Shown here one piece after another: positions 19,494 through 27,103 of a DNA stretch of 64,000 bases. The stretch comes from Nitrospirota bacterium (GTDB taxonomy: Bacteria; Nitrospirota; Thermodesulfovibrionia; SZUA-242). The notes under the pieces were generated by a model that was given only the letters and a program-made list of their open reading frames with translations, searched no databases and was not told where the DNA came from. Where the stretch lies: positions 62,001-126,000 of the forward strand of contig JACRHH010000037.1 of the NCBI GenBank assembly GCA_016212095.1. Direction: 5' to 3'. Position 1 is the first letter of the stretch. Every line of letters begins with the position of its first letter. The position numbers and the translations under genes are program-made.

Positions 19494-21499
19494 TACAAGT
19501 CGAAGATCTCCCTGAGTTTCCGCGAGAGCTTGTCCGCCGTTACCGGCTTCTGCATGAAAACAGGCTCCAGCCCGTCGGCTTCCCACAGCGGAGTGGTTTC
19601 GTCCATGTATCCCGACATCAGGATAATCTTGATGGCAGGCCGGATTTTTCTGGCCCTCAACACTATCTCGTCGCCTTTCATCCCCGGCATCACCATGTCT
19701 GTAATAATCAGGTCTATGCTCTCAGGAGCAGCCTCGACAATTCTCATCGCTTCGGCGCCATTCCCGGCATTTATCACATCGTAGCCAAGAGGTTCAAGAA
19801 TGTCGGTGACAAGGCGGCGAATCGAAGTGTTGTCGTCCAGCACAAGAACGGTTTCGCGCCCCTCGCGCAATCCGTTGCGACAGGCAGCCGGTTCGAAGCG
19901 GGAAGACTGCGCCGTTATCGGAAGATATATGTGGAATGATGTTCCGTTGTCCCTGGAGCTGTAAACAAATATCGCCCCGTTATGCTGCCGCACAATACCG
20001 TAAACCGTTGCAAGTCCAAGCCCTGTGCCCTTGCCGGATTCCTTTGTTGTGAAAAATGGCTCGAATATCTTTTCCTGCAACTCCGGCGGTATTCCATGCC
20101 CGGTATCGGTAACGGCCAGGCGGGCGTATGATCCGGGCGACAGCCCCTCGTGAGCATTTGCAAATTCGCTGTCAACCTCGATGATGGCGGTTTCGATGCT
20201 CAAAATACCGCCGCCGGGCATGGCGTCGCGGGCGTTGACGGCAAGGTTCATTATTATCTGCTCGATCTGTCCCGGATCGGCCAGTATCGGGCATTCAGCC
20301 CCGCATGAATGCATCTCCAGAATCACGTCCTCGCCGATCATCCGCCTGAGCAGCTTGACCATATCCTCGATGATCGCGTTCAGATCGACAACCTTCATTT
20401 CGAGAACCTGCTTTCTGCTGAAGGCAAGAAGCTGTTTTGTAAGGCTGGCCGCCTTCTCGCCCGCCTCCATTATGAACTGCACGTAATCCTTCACCGGCGA
20501 ACCATCCGGCGTCTTCATCAGCGCAAGTTCGCCGTATCCGATTATTGTGGAAAGCAGGTTGTTGAAATCGTGGGCTATGCCGCCTGCCAGTTTGCCGACC
20601 GATTCCAGTTTCCGTGCATGGACAAGCTGGCGGGTCAGCCTCTCCCTCTCCTCCTCGGAGCGCATGCGTTCAAGCTCGCCGCCCGCGCGCGCCGCGAATA
20701 TGCTTATCACGTCCATCTGGCGCTGCGTAATTTCCCTCGGCTGATCGTCGATAACGGTGAGAAGTCCAAGGAGTTCGCCGCCCGATCCGAACATCGGCGT
20801 GCAGAGGTATGCCTCGGCCCCGATGGCGGATAGCACCCTGCTTGCCGGAAACTCCTTGCGTATGCCCTGCGAACGGGAGACAGGTCTTCTTGAGTTAACC
20901 GCCTCCTCGCAAGGGGTTCCCACGAAAGGATATTCGAAATTTTCGCCGAAACTGTTTCCCGCCCAGACAGCCAGAGTGCTCAGCCTGTCCCTGTCCCTGC
21001 CTGTAATTTCACATATGATCGCATGGCGGAATGGAAGGGCAAGGGCAAGATTTTTCACCAGCGCCCGGAAGAAATCGTCACCGGTCACGCGGGCCGTGCC
21101 TTCAACAAGCGAATGAATGGCCTGCTCGCTCTGTTTGCGCCGGGTGACGTTTCTGACCATCTCGATACAGGCCACTATTTCGCCTTCACTGTTTTTTAGC
21201 GGCGAAGTGGTGATTTCGACAAAAAGCGGCGATGGGCGGCGGCCAGATGCATCCTTCTCGATCGTATGGGCTTCGCCATCGGCGAAGGTCATGGCAACCG
21301 GACAGTTATCGCAGATTTTCCCCTGCGGATCGTAAACCTCGTAGCAGATGTGGCCAAGCTGATCGCCGGCAAGCTTTTTATGCGCCGGGTTCTGGTAAAG
21401 AATGCGGAAGTTCCTGTCCTGAATGCTGACCGCGTCGCCAAGCGCGGCAAATACGGCATCCCAATGCTCGCGGTTTTCCTGTAACGATCTGGTCGGCAT
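19493..21499 (-). CDS. Hybrid histidine kinase: PAS-GAF-HisKA-HATPase-receiver
   Basis: 668 residues, soluble (no membrane segment). PAS (about 10-120) with a Cys-rich loop [22 protein letters not shown] (about 135-275); HisKA with the phospho-acceptor in [19 protein letters not shown]; HATPase with [23 protein letters not shown] and [13 protein letters not shown]; then a C-terminal receiver with the phospho-Asp in [15 protein letters not shown]. The CYEVYDxxGxICDNCP motif is common in PAS domains of anaerobes and could bind a metal or sense redox. No response regulator is adjacent, so the receiver may pass phosphate elsewhere or inhibit the kinase. Cognate signal unknown. Confidence 0.9.
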   Translation of the reverse strand: MPTRSLQENREHWDAVFAALGDAVSIQDRNFRILYQNPAHKKLAGDQLGHICYEVYDPQGKICDNCPVAMTFADGEAHTIEKDASGRRPSPLFVEITTSPLKNSEGEIVACIEMVRNVTRRKQSEQAIHSLVEGTARVTGDDFFRALVKNLALALPFRHAIICEITGRDRDRLSTLAVWAGNSFGENFEYPFVGTPCEEAVNSRRPVSRSQGIRKEFPASRVLSAIGAEAYLCTPMFGSGGELLGLLTVIDDQPREITQRQMDVISIFAARAGGELERMRSEEERERLTRQLVHARKLESVGKLAGGIAHDFNNLLSTIIGYGELALMKTPDGSPVKDYVQFIMEAGEKAASLTKQLLAFSRKQVLEMKVVDLNAIIEDMVKLLRRMIGEDVILEMHSCGAECPILADPGQIEQIIMNLAVNARDAMPGGGILSIETAIIEVDSEFANAHEGLSPGSYARLAVTDTGHGIPPELQEKIFEPFFTTKESGKGTGLGLATVYGIVRQHNGAIFVYSSRDNGTSFHIYLPITAQSSRFEPAACRNGLREGRETVLVLDDNTSIRRLVTDILEPLGYDVINAGNGAEAMRIVEAAPESIDLIITDMVMPGMKGDEIVLRARKIRPAIKIILMSGYMDETTPLWEADGLEPVFMQKPVTADKLSRKLREIFDL

Positions 21500-21598
21500 G
21501 GTGAAGATAACTATACCATGTTATGAACTTATCGGGCATATCCCGACATCGCGACATCAGACGTCACCGGGGGAATGGGAACTGGTCTCAGGGGATAT

Positions 21599-21964
21599 TC
21601 AGTAAAGCGACCGTATCCTTCCGGTTGCCTTGTGAATGATGACGCGATCCACGCAGGTATCGCCACGGTAAACTTCCGCCTGGAAGAAATCCTTGTGCTC
21701 CCTGAGCTTGTTGCCGACCTTCAATCCCCGCGTTTCATAATAGCGTGAAAGGATCTTTGCGGCTTCCTCATCATTGAGGATCGGACGCTTGTGGCCGTAC
21801 CATCCGCCCGATTCCGGCGTGTATGTTCCATAAGGCGGGTTTTTTTCAAGGCGGTATACAACCTTGGCCGCATCTTCGGCGCTGGCCGGCAACGCGCAAA
21901 GCAGCATTGCCATGATGCCGAATCCGGCAATGCCGGCATTTTGATGTAATAAGCGATGCAGCAT
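21599..21964 (-). CDS. Exported protein of unknown function
   Basis: 121 residues. A signal peptide (to about residue 29, ALPASA) precedes a small domain rich in Tyr and charged residues: VVYRLEKNPPYGTYTPE, GGWYGHKRPILNDEEAAKIL, YRGDTCVDRVIIHKATGRI. The first half contains GGWYG and a single Cys lies near 103. I recognise no family. The ATG has GAAGG about 14 bases ahead; a shorter form from the Met at 18 or 20 would still have a signal peptide. It is flanked by the kinase gene and the TatD-rSAM gene on the same strand. Confidence 0.6.
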   Translation of the reverse strand: MLHRLLHQNAGIAGFGIMAMLLCALPASAEDAAKVVYRLEKNPPYGTYTPESGGWYGHKRPILNDEEAAKILSRYYETRGLKVGNKLREHKDFFQAEVYRGDTCVDRVIIHKATGRIRSLY

Positions 21965-22050
21965 GATACGGTTGCGCCTTCCAGAACAATAGAGGAAGGC
22001 TATCAGAGGAATTTGAAGGGAATGTGAATTGCGAAACAGTGAATGGGCCG

Positions 22051-23451
22051 TCAGCCCACTTCGTCATATGTCCTGATTTTAAAGCCCGCGCCGAGGCTGC
22101 GGGCCAGTTCGGCGCATTCGTCCATGTCCAGCCCCGGCAGCGCCACGGCTGTCGCGGTCACATCGAAACCTTCGCGCACCGCGTCGCGGATGAACGCGGT
22201 TACGGCCTGCCATGCGCCATGACGATCCGGCCTGCAAGCACGGATGTAATCCGCCTCGTTCGCGGCGTTCAGGCTTACCGAAAACGAATCAACAAGACCG
22301 CGCAGCTCCGGCAGAACATTTCTTCCGTGGATCAGGCCGGCATGGCCGTTTGTGTTTATCCTTATGCGCATACCACGCTCTTTCAGCCACGCGCAGACGC
22401 TTTTTACGGCGTCCAGCCTCAGCGTCGGCTCGCCGTAGCCGCAGAAGACCACTTCACGGTATGCCGCCGACTCGCCGATTGCGCCAATCGCCTCGATGAT
22501 CTCGCGCTCCGACGGATCGCGCTCCAGCCTCAGGTTGTGGCCTTTCACGAATGCGTCGCGGTAGCGGATGCAGAAGGCGCAACGGTTGGAGCATTCGTTC
22601 GTGATGTTCAGGTAAAGCGAATCCCTTATCGGGTAGGCTATTCTGACGGCATCGGGAACATCGCCCACGCCGAAGAGCTGAAACGCGTTCAACGACGTGA
22701 TCCGCGCCACGTCGCCAATGCTCAACCCCTTCACGCGCGCAATTTCGGCGGCGGTGTGAACCATATACGATGGCTCGTTGCGCCTTCCGCGAAGCGGCGC
22801 GGGCGCGAGATACGGCGCGTCGGTTTCGATTAAAAGGCGCTCGATCGGAACCGATTTCACCACATCGCGCATGGCGTCGGCCTTCTTGTAGGTGACCGGC
22901 CCGGCAATCGAGATGTAGTATCCAAGCGCCAGAACCTCCCGCGCCATGGCCGCGCTTCCGGAGAAACAGTGCAGAAGTCCGCGCAGGCTGCGGCCTTCGC
23001 TGCGCAAAATCTCCATGGTTTCGTCATCCGCCTCGCGGCTGTGAACAACAACCGGAAGCCCCAGTTCGCGGGCAAGCCGCAGATGCCAGACAAACGCCTC
23101 GCGCTGAATCTCGCGTGGCGAGTGCATGTAGTGATAGTCGAGGCCGGTTTCGCCAACCGCAATCGCCTTCGGGTGCGAAAGCCACCGCGCCAGTTCCGCC
23201 TTCAATCCGTCGTCAAGCGAACTTGCGTCGTGCGGATGAATGCCGCAGATGGCGTGGATGAAGCCGTATCGCCCGGCAAGCTCAAGCGCCGCCGGATTGT
23301 CGGCCCGATCAGAGCCCACAACAAACATCCGGCCCACGCCGGCTTCCACGGCGCGGGCGATTACTTCGGCGCGGTCGGCGTCGAAATCCTTGTGCTGGAT
23401 GTGGCAATGGGTGTCTATGAGCGCCGGGGGCGCGGCAAGAGAAGTTGTCAC
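22051..23451 (-). CDS. TatD-family hydrolase fused to a radical SAM domain
   Basis: 466 residues. Residues 1-262 are a TatD-type metal-dependent hydrolase: THCH (H15, H17), GIHPHDA, AVGETGLDYHY, VVVHSRE, LLHCFSG, IETDAPYLAP. From about 275 a radical SAM domain follows, with NECSNRCAFCIR (C287, C291, C294) for the 4Fe-4S cluster and VFCGYGEPTLR. Separate TatD and TatD-associated radical SAM genes are known in anaerobes; this is the fused form. The substrate is unknown. The GTG start follows the TIM-barrel gene stop by three bases. Confidence 0.9.
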   Translation of the reverse strand: MTTSLAAPPALIDTHCHIQHKDFDADRAEVIARAVEAGVGRMFVVGSDRADNPAALELAGRYGFIHAICGIHPHDASSLDDGLKAELARWLSHPKAIAVGETGLDYHYMHSPREIQREAFVWHLRLARELGLPVVVHSREADDETMEILRSEGRSLRGLLHCFSGSAAMAREVLALGYYISIAGPVTYKKADAMRDVVKSVPIERLLIETDAPYLAPAPLRGRRNEPSYMVHTAAEIARVKGLSIGDVARITSLNAFQLFGVGDVPDAVRIAYPIRDSLYLNITNECSNRCAFCIRYRDAFVKGHNLRLERDPSEREIIEAIGAIGESAAYREVVFCGYGEPTLRLDAVKSVCAWLKERGMRIRINTNGHAGLIHGRNVLPELRGLVDSFSVSLNAANEADYIRACRPDRHGAWQAVTAFIRDAVREGFDVTATAVALPGLDMDECAELARSLGAGFKIRTYDEVG

Positions 23452-23454
23452 GGT

Positions 23455-24312
23455 CTAGACGATTCGCTTGAAAAGAGCCGAAAGATATTCCATTCCCGCA
23501 ACTGCGTCCTTTTCCGAATGCGCCTCAAGTGTGATCGACGGCTTGCGCCCGGCAGCGGCAAGCCGCCGGAAAAGGCGCTCGAAATCGAAACCGCCTGTTC
23601 CGAAGCTTCCGGGCGGCGCGTGCCGGTCTGACTGGCGGTCGTTGTCGTGAACATGCAGGTGAACAATGCGGGAGATCGTCATGTCCAGCCATTCGTCCAG
23701 CGGAATGGTCGAGAAGATATGGAAATGGCCGGTGTCGAAGCAGAGGCCGAAGCGCGGATGGTCGATGGCCGCCATCAGTTCGTGCAGGTTGCGCGGATGA
23801 TCCTCGACGATATTTTCAATGGCTATATCGGTTCCGATGTCCCCGGTTTCGGCAAGCACCATATTCCATGTTTTCACGGATGCCTCCAGCCAGACATCGG
23901 TTTTAAGCGAGTATTTCCATTTTTCGTAACCGGAATGGAACACAATCACGTCGGGGCGAAGCGCGCGAGCAACCTTGATCGTCTGGGCGAAGCGCTCCAG
24001 AGTTACCGCCCGGATGCGCGGGTCTATCGCGCCGGGGATGAGGTCGATAAACGGCGCGTGAAAGCGGACGCTCGGCCCGTAATCGAGCAATTGAAGCGTA
24101 TCTCCAAGCCCGTCGGCATCGATGCGGTCAAGATCGCTAGCGGTTAAATACAGCTCGACGTTCAGATTGCGTTCGCGCGCGCGCGAGGCAAGCTCGCCAA
24201 GCCGCGCAAACGGAATGTGAACGGAGATATTGTCAACAGCGGGCTTTGGCCCGCTGTTGGTGGAAACATCACGCGGCAACAGTGCTTGCCTTTGCCGCCG
24301 CCGCGGATCCAT
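23455..24312 (-). CDS. Sugar-phosphate isomerase/epimerase-like TIM-barrel protein (AP endonuclease 2 fold)
   Basis: Up to 285 residues; the conserved part starts near ISVHIPFARLGELASRA. Marks of the xylose-isomerase-like TIM barrel with three metal sites are VIVFHSGYEKWKY, IAIENIVEDHPRN, FGLCFDTGHFHIF, VHLHVHDND and ITLEAHSE (Glu, Asp, His ligands). Reaction unknown. The start is uncertain: the ATG at 24312 and a TTG at 24279 both lie inside the FmdB gene, and a perfect 11-bp hairpin lies between these starts and the conserved region. It directly precedes the TatD-rSAM gene, so the two probably act together. Confidence 0.75.
   Translation of the reverse strand: MDPRRRQRQALLPRDVSTNSGPKPAVDNISVHIPFARLGELASRARERNLNVELYLTASDLDRIDADGLGDTLQLLDYGPSVRFHAPFIDLIPGAIDPRIRAVTLERFAQTIKVARALRPDVIVFHSGYEKWKYSLKTDVWLEASVKTWNMVLAETGDIGTDIAIENIVEDHPRNLHELMAAIDHPRFGLCFDTGHFHIFSTIPLDEWLDMTISRIVHLHVHDNDRQSDRHAPPGSFGTGGFDFERLFRRLAAAGRKPSITLEAHSEKDAVAGMEYLSALFKRIV
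24234..24259. repeat. Perfect 11-bp hairpin between FmdB gene and TIM-barrel gene
   Basis: CAACAGCGGGC (24234-24244), loop TTTG, GCCCGCTGTTG (24249-24259). It follows the FmdB stop by nine bases on the minus strand but has no T-run after it, so it is a weak or Rho-assisted terminator, or an mRNA processing site. If the TIM-barrel start is the ATG at 24312, the hairpin is inside coding sequence. Confidence 0.8.
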
Positions 24313-24598
24313 TTGCGGACTCGGTTTTCGTTTCAGTTTTCGAAGAGCCGTTGCCGGAACTGCCGGAACTGCTTGAACCTGATGAAATCGGTGAACTGGA
24401 TGACGCTCCGCCGCCGCTGGTGGAACTGTAGCCGTCCTTGTACCATCCGCCGCCCTTCAGGACGAACGAGGTGTTGGACATTGCCTTTCTCACTTTTCCC
24501 GAACATTTCGGGCAGGCCTCAAGCGGCGCGTCGCTGATCTTCTGGATAACCTCGCTTTTAACGCCGCAGTTATCGCAGATGTATTCATAAATCGGCAT
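24269..24598 (-). CDS. FmdB-family zinc-ribbon protein with a Ser/Gly tail
   Basis: 109 residues. The zinc ribbon is classic: MPIYEYICDNCG, then CPKCSGKVRKAMS and TSFVLKGGGWYKDG. The remaining 50 residues are low-complexity Ser, Gly, Ala, Thr and Lys and probably disordered. FmdB proteins were named for a possible formamidase regulator, but their real role is unclear; nucleic-acid or protein binding is assumed. GGAGG lies ten bases before the ATG. It heads the FmdB, TIM-barrel, TatD-rSAM run. Confidence 0.9.
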   Translation of the reverse strand: MPIYEYICDNCGVKSEVIQKISDAPLEACPKCSGKVRKAMSNTSFVLKGGGWYKDGYSSTSGGGASSSSPISSGSSSSGSSGNGSSKTETKTESANGSAAAAKASTVAA

Positions 24599-24684
24599 TT
24601 GACAAAAACCTCCAAAACAACTTGACCCTGTTCGGGCAACATGTATTTTAGCATAACGGCGCCATGCGGCTGAATGCCGCATCC

Positions 24685-25374
24685 TCAGTTCGCGTATCCC
24701 AGCCGTTTCATCATCCCCCCCGCGATTGAAGCGAACGCGTCCGCGTCTTCGGGCGGCCAGTCTCTCCATGATGGAAATGCCGTTGAAAAATTGGCGTTTA
24801 CGCTGCGGCGGATTGCTCCCAAATCCCTGACCGGACAACCCGCGAATACTGAAATGCGTTCTGCCATCGGTTCGTCAAGGCTCTCTATGCGGACAAGCAT
24901 CCATCTATCCGACGGAATTGCTTCAAGCATTCCAAGCGCGATTTCGTTTCTGCGCGTCCATATCCATGCGGCGCGTTCAACCGGAGTCATCGAAGGCCAG
25001 CAAGCGTATGCGGGCGAGCCATCGGGCGGAATGCAGTCGAACGAATCGCGAAGATGCCAGCCGCGCGTGATGGCCGAACGGGCGAAGTCGCGTCCATCGC
25101 GAACGCCGACGATGAAGCGCGCATCGGGATGGAGCGCATGAACGGCGTCGAGCAGGTGGATGTAGAGATTTGACGAATCGACGAATGCCGACGGATCGAT
25201 TCCCTGATGCAGATCAAGCACGGCGGCCAGCCTGTCATCGAAGCGTCCAAACGGGGCGGGATTGCCCCGGCAGTATTTTTCAAGCAGATACGACGCCCGG
25301 AACTCGTGATGCCCGCCGAACAGCCGGGCCAGCATTCCGGTTCCCGACCGGCCCGTTCCGGTGATGATGAACAT
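24685..25374 (-). CDS. Sulfotransferase-family protein
   Basis: 229 residues, cytoplasmic. The PAPS-binding 5'-phosphosulfate loop is FIITGTGRSGTGMLARLF at the N-terminus, and the 3'-phosphate site is RFIVGVRDGRDFARSAI near 90-106. The C-terminal half is variable, as usual, and the acceptor is unknown; W-rich stretches (AAWIWTRRN, SWRDWPPED) may shape its site. It starts 12 bases after the DsbC-like gene stop and is likely cotranscribed with it, though no functional link is evident. Confidence 0.8.
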   Translation of the reverse strand: MFIITGTGRSGTGMLARLFGGHHEFRASYLLEKYCRGNPAPFGRFDDRLAAVLDLHQGIDPSAFVDSSNLYIHLLDAVHALHPDARFIVGVRDGRDFARSAITRGWHLRDSFDCIPPDGSPAYACWPSMTPVERAAWIWTRRNEIALGMLEAIPSDRWMLVRIESLDEPMAERISVFAGCPVRDLGAIRRSVNANFSTAFPSWRDWPPEDADAFASIAGGMMKRLGYAN

Positions 25375-25386
25375 ATGAGCCGCCGG

Positions 25387-26214
25387 TTACTTTTTAGGCT
25401 TAGGCTTCGGCTCCTGCTCCGGCGCTGCCGCCTTGTCGAGCATGTCAAGCAGCTTCAATATGTCGTCGGCGCTCTTGTAGCCCGGCACAACCAGGCCGTT
25501 TGGAAGAACAAGGGTGGGCGTGGAGCGAACGCCGATCTTTTTGCCGAGCTCGATATTGTTGTCAACAGCATCGCCTTTGCATTCAGGCGCAGGCAGATCT
25601 TTCCCGTCGAAGCTGTCTTCCAGCAGTTTCAGCGATTTCTCGCAGACTATCGCCTTGGCCTTTTCGTAGGATTTCGGATGTATGGGAAGCGGATACATCT
25701 TGATGTAAAACGCGACGGACGGGTCTTTCTTTACCGCCTGCTTGATCTCGCCGTGCAGCTTTATGCAGAACGGGCACTCCGGATCGTCGAACACGATTAC
25801 ACGCCTTTTCGCCTTCGGATTGCCTATGACAATAGCGTCATCAAGCGGGATCTGGGCCACATCGACAGTGTTCAGCTCCATCATGCGCTTCTGCGTGATG
25901 TTCTCGCGCGTGGCAAGCCGTATAACCTGACCGGTAACCAGGAACTGCTTCGAAAAATCGATATATATCGGAAACCTGTTTCCCTTGCTTTCGATCTCTA
26001 TCTCCCACAAACCGCCCACTTCGGAGAGCTTCACCGTTCCGATGTCGTCGGCCAGCCCCTTGAGCAGCCCTTTTGCCTCGTCCATCGACATGGTGTGGCA
26101 ATCGGTGCATTTACCGGCTCCGCAGCCGTCGGAAGACATGGCGCATGAGGCGGACGGCATAAGGCAAACGGAAGATACGAGCAATGCAAACAAAGCATGA
26201 ACCATGAAACTCAT
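25387..26214 (-). CDS. DsbC-like thiol-disulfide protein with an N-terminal CXXCH motif
   Basis: 275 residues, periplasmic. Signal peptide to about residue 25. Residues 36-40 are CTDCH, a c-type heme attachment motif. A DsbC-like dimerisation region follows (LLKGLADDIGTVKLSEVGG, PIYIDFSKQFLVTGQVI). The thioredoxin fold carries the redox site DDPECPFCIKLHGE (CPFC at 147-150) and the cis-Pro in RSTPTLVLPNG. The tail is Pro/Lys-rich (EQEPKPKPKK). A disulfide isomerase/reductase is certain by fold; whether heme is bound is not. The ATG at 26214 follows GGGGTGA; an earlier in-frame start (26292) would put non-signal sequence first. Confidence 0.85.
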   Translation of the reverse strand: MSFMVHALFALLVSSVCLMPSASCAMSSDGCGAGKCTDCHTMSMDEAKGLLKGLADDIGTVKLSEVGGLWEIEIESKGNRFPIYIDFSKQFLVTGQVIRLATRENITQKRMMELNTVDVAQIPLDDAIVIGNPKAKRRVIVFDDPECPFCIKLHGEIKQAVKKDPSVAFYIKMYPLPIHPKSYEKAKAIVCEKSLKLLEDSFDGKDLPAPECKGDAVDNNIELGKKIGVRSTPTLVLPNGLVVPGYKSADDILKLLDMLDKAAAPEQEPKPKPKK

Positions 26215-26379
26215 TTTATTCACCCCGGCAATATTAAGAACATAATCATACAAATATATCACAGCAGCGCGGCTTGGCGGGCAGACCGGCATTACTCATG
26301 GTGATCGATGGATCAACGCGGGAAACCGTTGCGGACACAACCCTGTAATCATGATTATAATATTGCCTTATTTTTACAC

Positions 26380-26408
26380 TTGACAAAACAAGTGCGATTT
26401 GTTACTAA
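26380..26408 (+). promoter_or_regulatory. Sigma-70 promoter of the candidate small RNA
   Basis: TTGACA at 26380-26385, 17-base spacer, TACTAA at 26403-26408, in an A+T-rich stretch of the 439-base gap between the DsbC-like and rhodanese genes. The start site would be near 26415. Confidence 0.6.
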
Positions 26409-26454
26409 TATATTCAGTTAGATTGTTTACAGTGATCAAGCCTCCCCTAGCTAT

Positions 26455-26500
26455 GCTGCTGTCCCTTCGGTCGCCAGGCCGCAAAACAGCAGCCCTTTTT
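26455..26500 (+). terminator. Intrinsic terminator 1 of the candidate small RNA
   Basis: An 8-bp perfect stem (GCTGCTGT/ACAGCAGC) enclosing a 23-base structured loop, followed by CCTTTTT. Confidence 0.45.
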
Positions 26501-26511
26501 GATAGAGCCAC

Positions 26512-26543
26512 AGCCGCCCGCCATTTTTTGGCCGGGCGGCTTT
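26512..26543 (+). terminator. Intrinsic terminator 2
   Basis: AGCCGCCCGCC pairs with GGC-CGGGCGGCT around an ATTTTTT loop and is followed by TTG. The stem is very stable although the T-run is short. It separates the small-RNA region from the rhodanese promoter. Confidence 0.55.
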
Positions 26544-26576
26544 GTCAATTCTCCGCCCGTCATGACAGGCCCGACT

Positions 26577-26605
26577 TTTACTGTATCAACACTTTTTGAT
26601 AGAAT
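26577..26605 (+). promoter_or_regulatory. Probable promoter of the rhodanese lipoprotein gene
   Basis: TTTACT at 26577-26582, 17-base spacer, TAGAAT at 26600-26605. The spacer ends with CTTTTTGATAGA, which also occurs at 26495-26506 just after terminator 1. Confidence 0.45.
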
Positions 26606-26653
26606 TCAATTCGCGTTCCATTGTGGCCGCAATCGTTTTAATGAGGTTAAGGG

Positions 26654-27076
26654 ATGAAGAAGCTTGTCGGAATATTCGGAATACTTGTTGCTTTATTTAT
26701 AGCCGGATGCAGTCAGGGCGGAGGAAAGCCGGGAAATGTCGGTTTTGCCTCCATAAGCCCACAGGAAGCAAGCAAACTGATCGAATCGCGCAATGATCTT
26801 CTGGTTGTTGACTGCCGCTCGCCGCAGGAACTGGCCGAGGGCGCGGTTCCGGGTTCAACTCTCATCCCCATATGGGCGATCATGCAGGGCAACCACAACC
26901 TGCCCAAGAACAGGCCCCTCCTGCTTGTCTGCGCCGTTGGCGGACGCAGCTTCGCAGCCGGTCAGCTACTGGCAAGAAACGGCTACCCGGAGGTTTACAA
27001 CCTGAGCGGCGGACTGTCGGCATGGAAACAGGCGGGGCTTCCGCTGGTTTACCCGCAGCAGCAGGCCGGGCGCTGA
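26654..27076 (+). CDS. Rhodanese-domain lipoprotein
   Basis: 140 residues. A lipoprotein signal (MKKLVGIFGILVALFIAGC) with Cys at 19 anchors it in a membrane facing the periplasm. The single rhodanese domain has ISPQEASKLIESRNDLLVVD, the VPGSTLIP strand, and the active loop LLVCAVGGRSFAAGQLL, where the Cys would carry persulfide; NLSGGLSAWKQAGLPL is the family end. Sulfur transfer or redox work in the periplasm is likely, donor and acceptor unknown. It faces the thioredoxin-reductase fusion tail to tail. Confidence 0.9.
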   Translation: MKKLVGIFGILVALFIAGCSQGGGKPGNVGFASISPQEASKLIESRNDLLVVDCRSPQELAEGAVPGSTLIPIWAIMQGNHNLPKNRPLLLVCAVGGRSFAAGQLLARNGYPEVYNLSGGLSAWKQAGLPLVYPQQQAGR

Positions 27077-27103
27077 CGCAGACGCATCAGCAACAGGCCA
27101 ATA

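Larger units (their letters stand above)
26415..26544 (+). ncRNA. Candidate small noncoding RNA or structured leader
   Basis: Downstream of a good promoter lie about 85 to 130 bases with no reading frame of note and strong structure: GCTGCTGT (26455-26462) pairs with ACAGCAGC (26486-26493) around a CCC-TTCG-GTCG-rich inner loop, followed by CCTTTTTG; a second, GC-rich hairpin then ends at 26541. ATCAA (26434-26438) can also pair with TTGAT (26499-26503). I could not match it to 6S, SRP, tmRNA or a known riboswitch. A separate promoter for the rhodanese gene lies after it, so an independent RNA is more likely than a leader. Confidence 0.45.

Noticed and set aside
22024-22833. A 269-codon open frame on the plus strand across the TatD-rSAM gene
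   Set aside because: Antisense shadow in GC-rich sequence; the minus-strand protein has all motifs of both domains.
26401-26545. c-di-GMP, fluoride or SRP-type RNA in the 26.4-kb gap
   Set aside because: Key conserved cores of these RNAs were looked for by eye and not found, so it is left as an unknown candidate.
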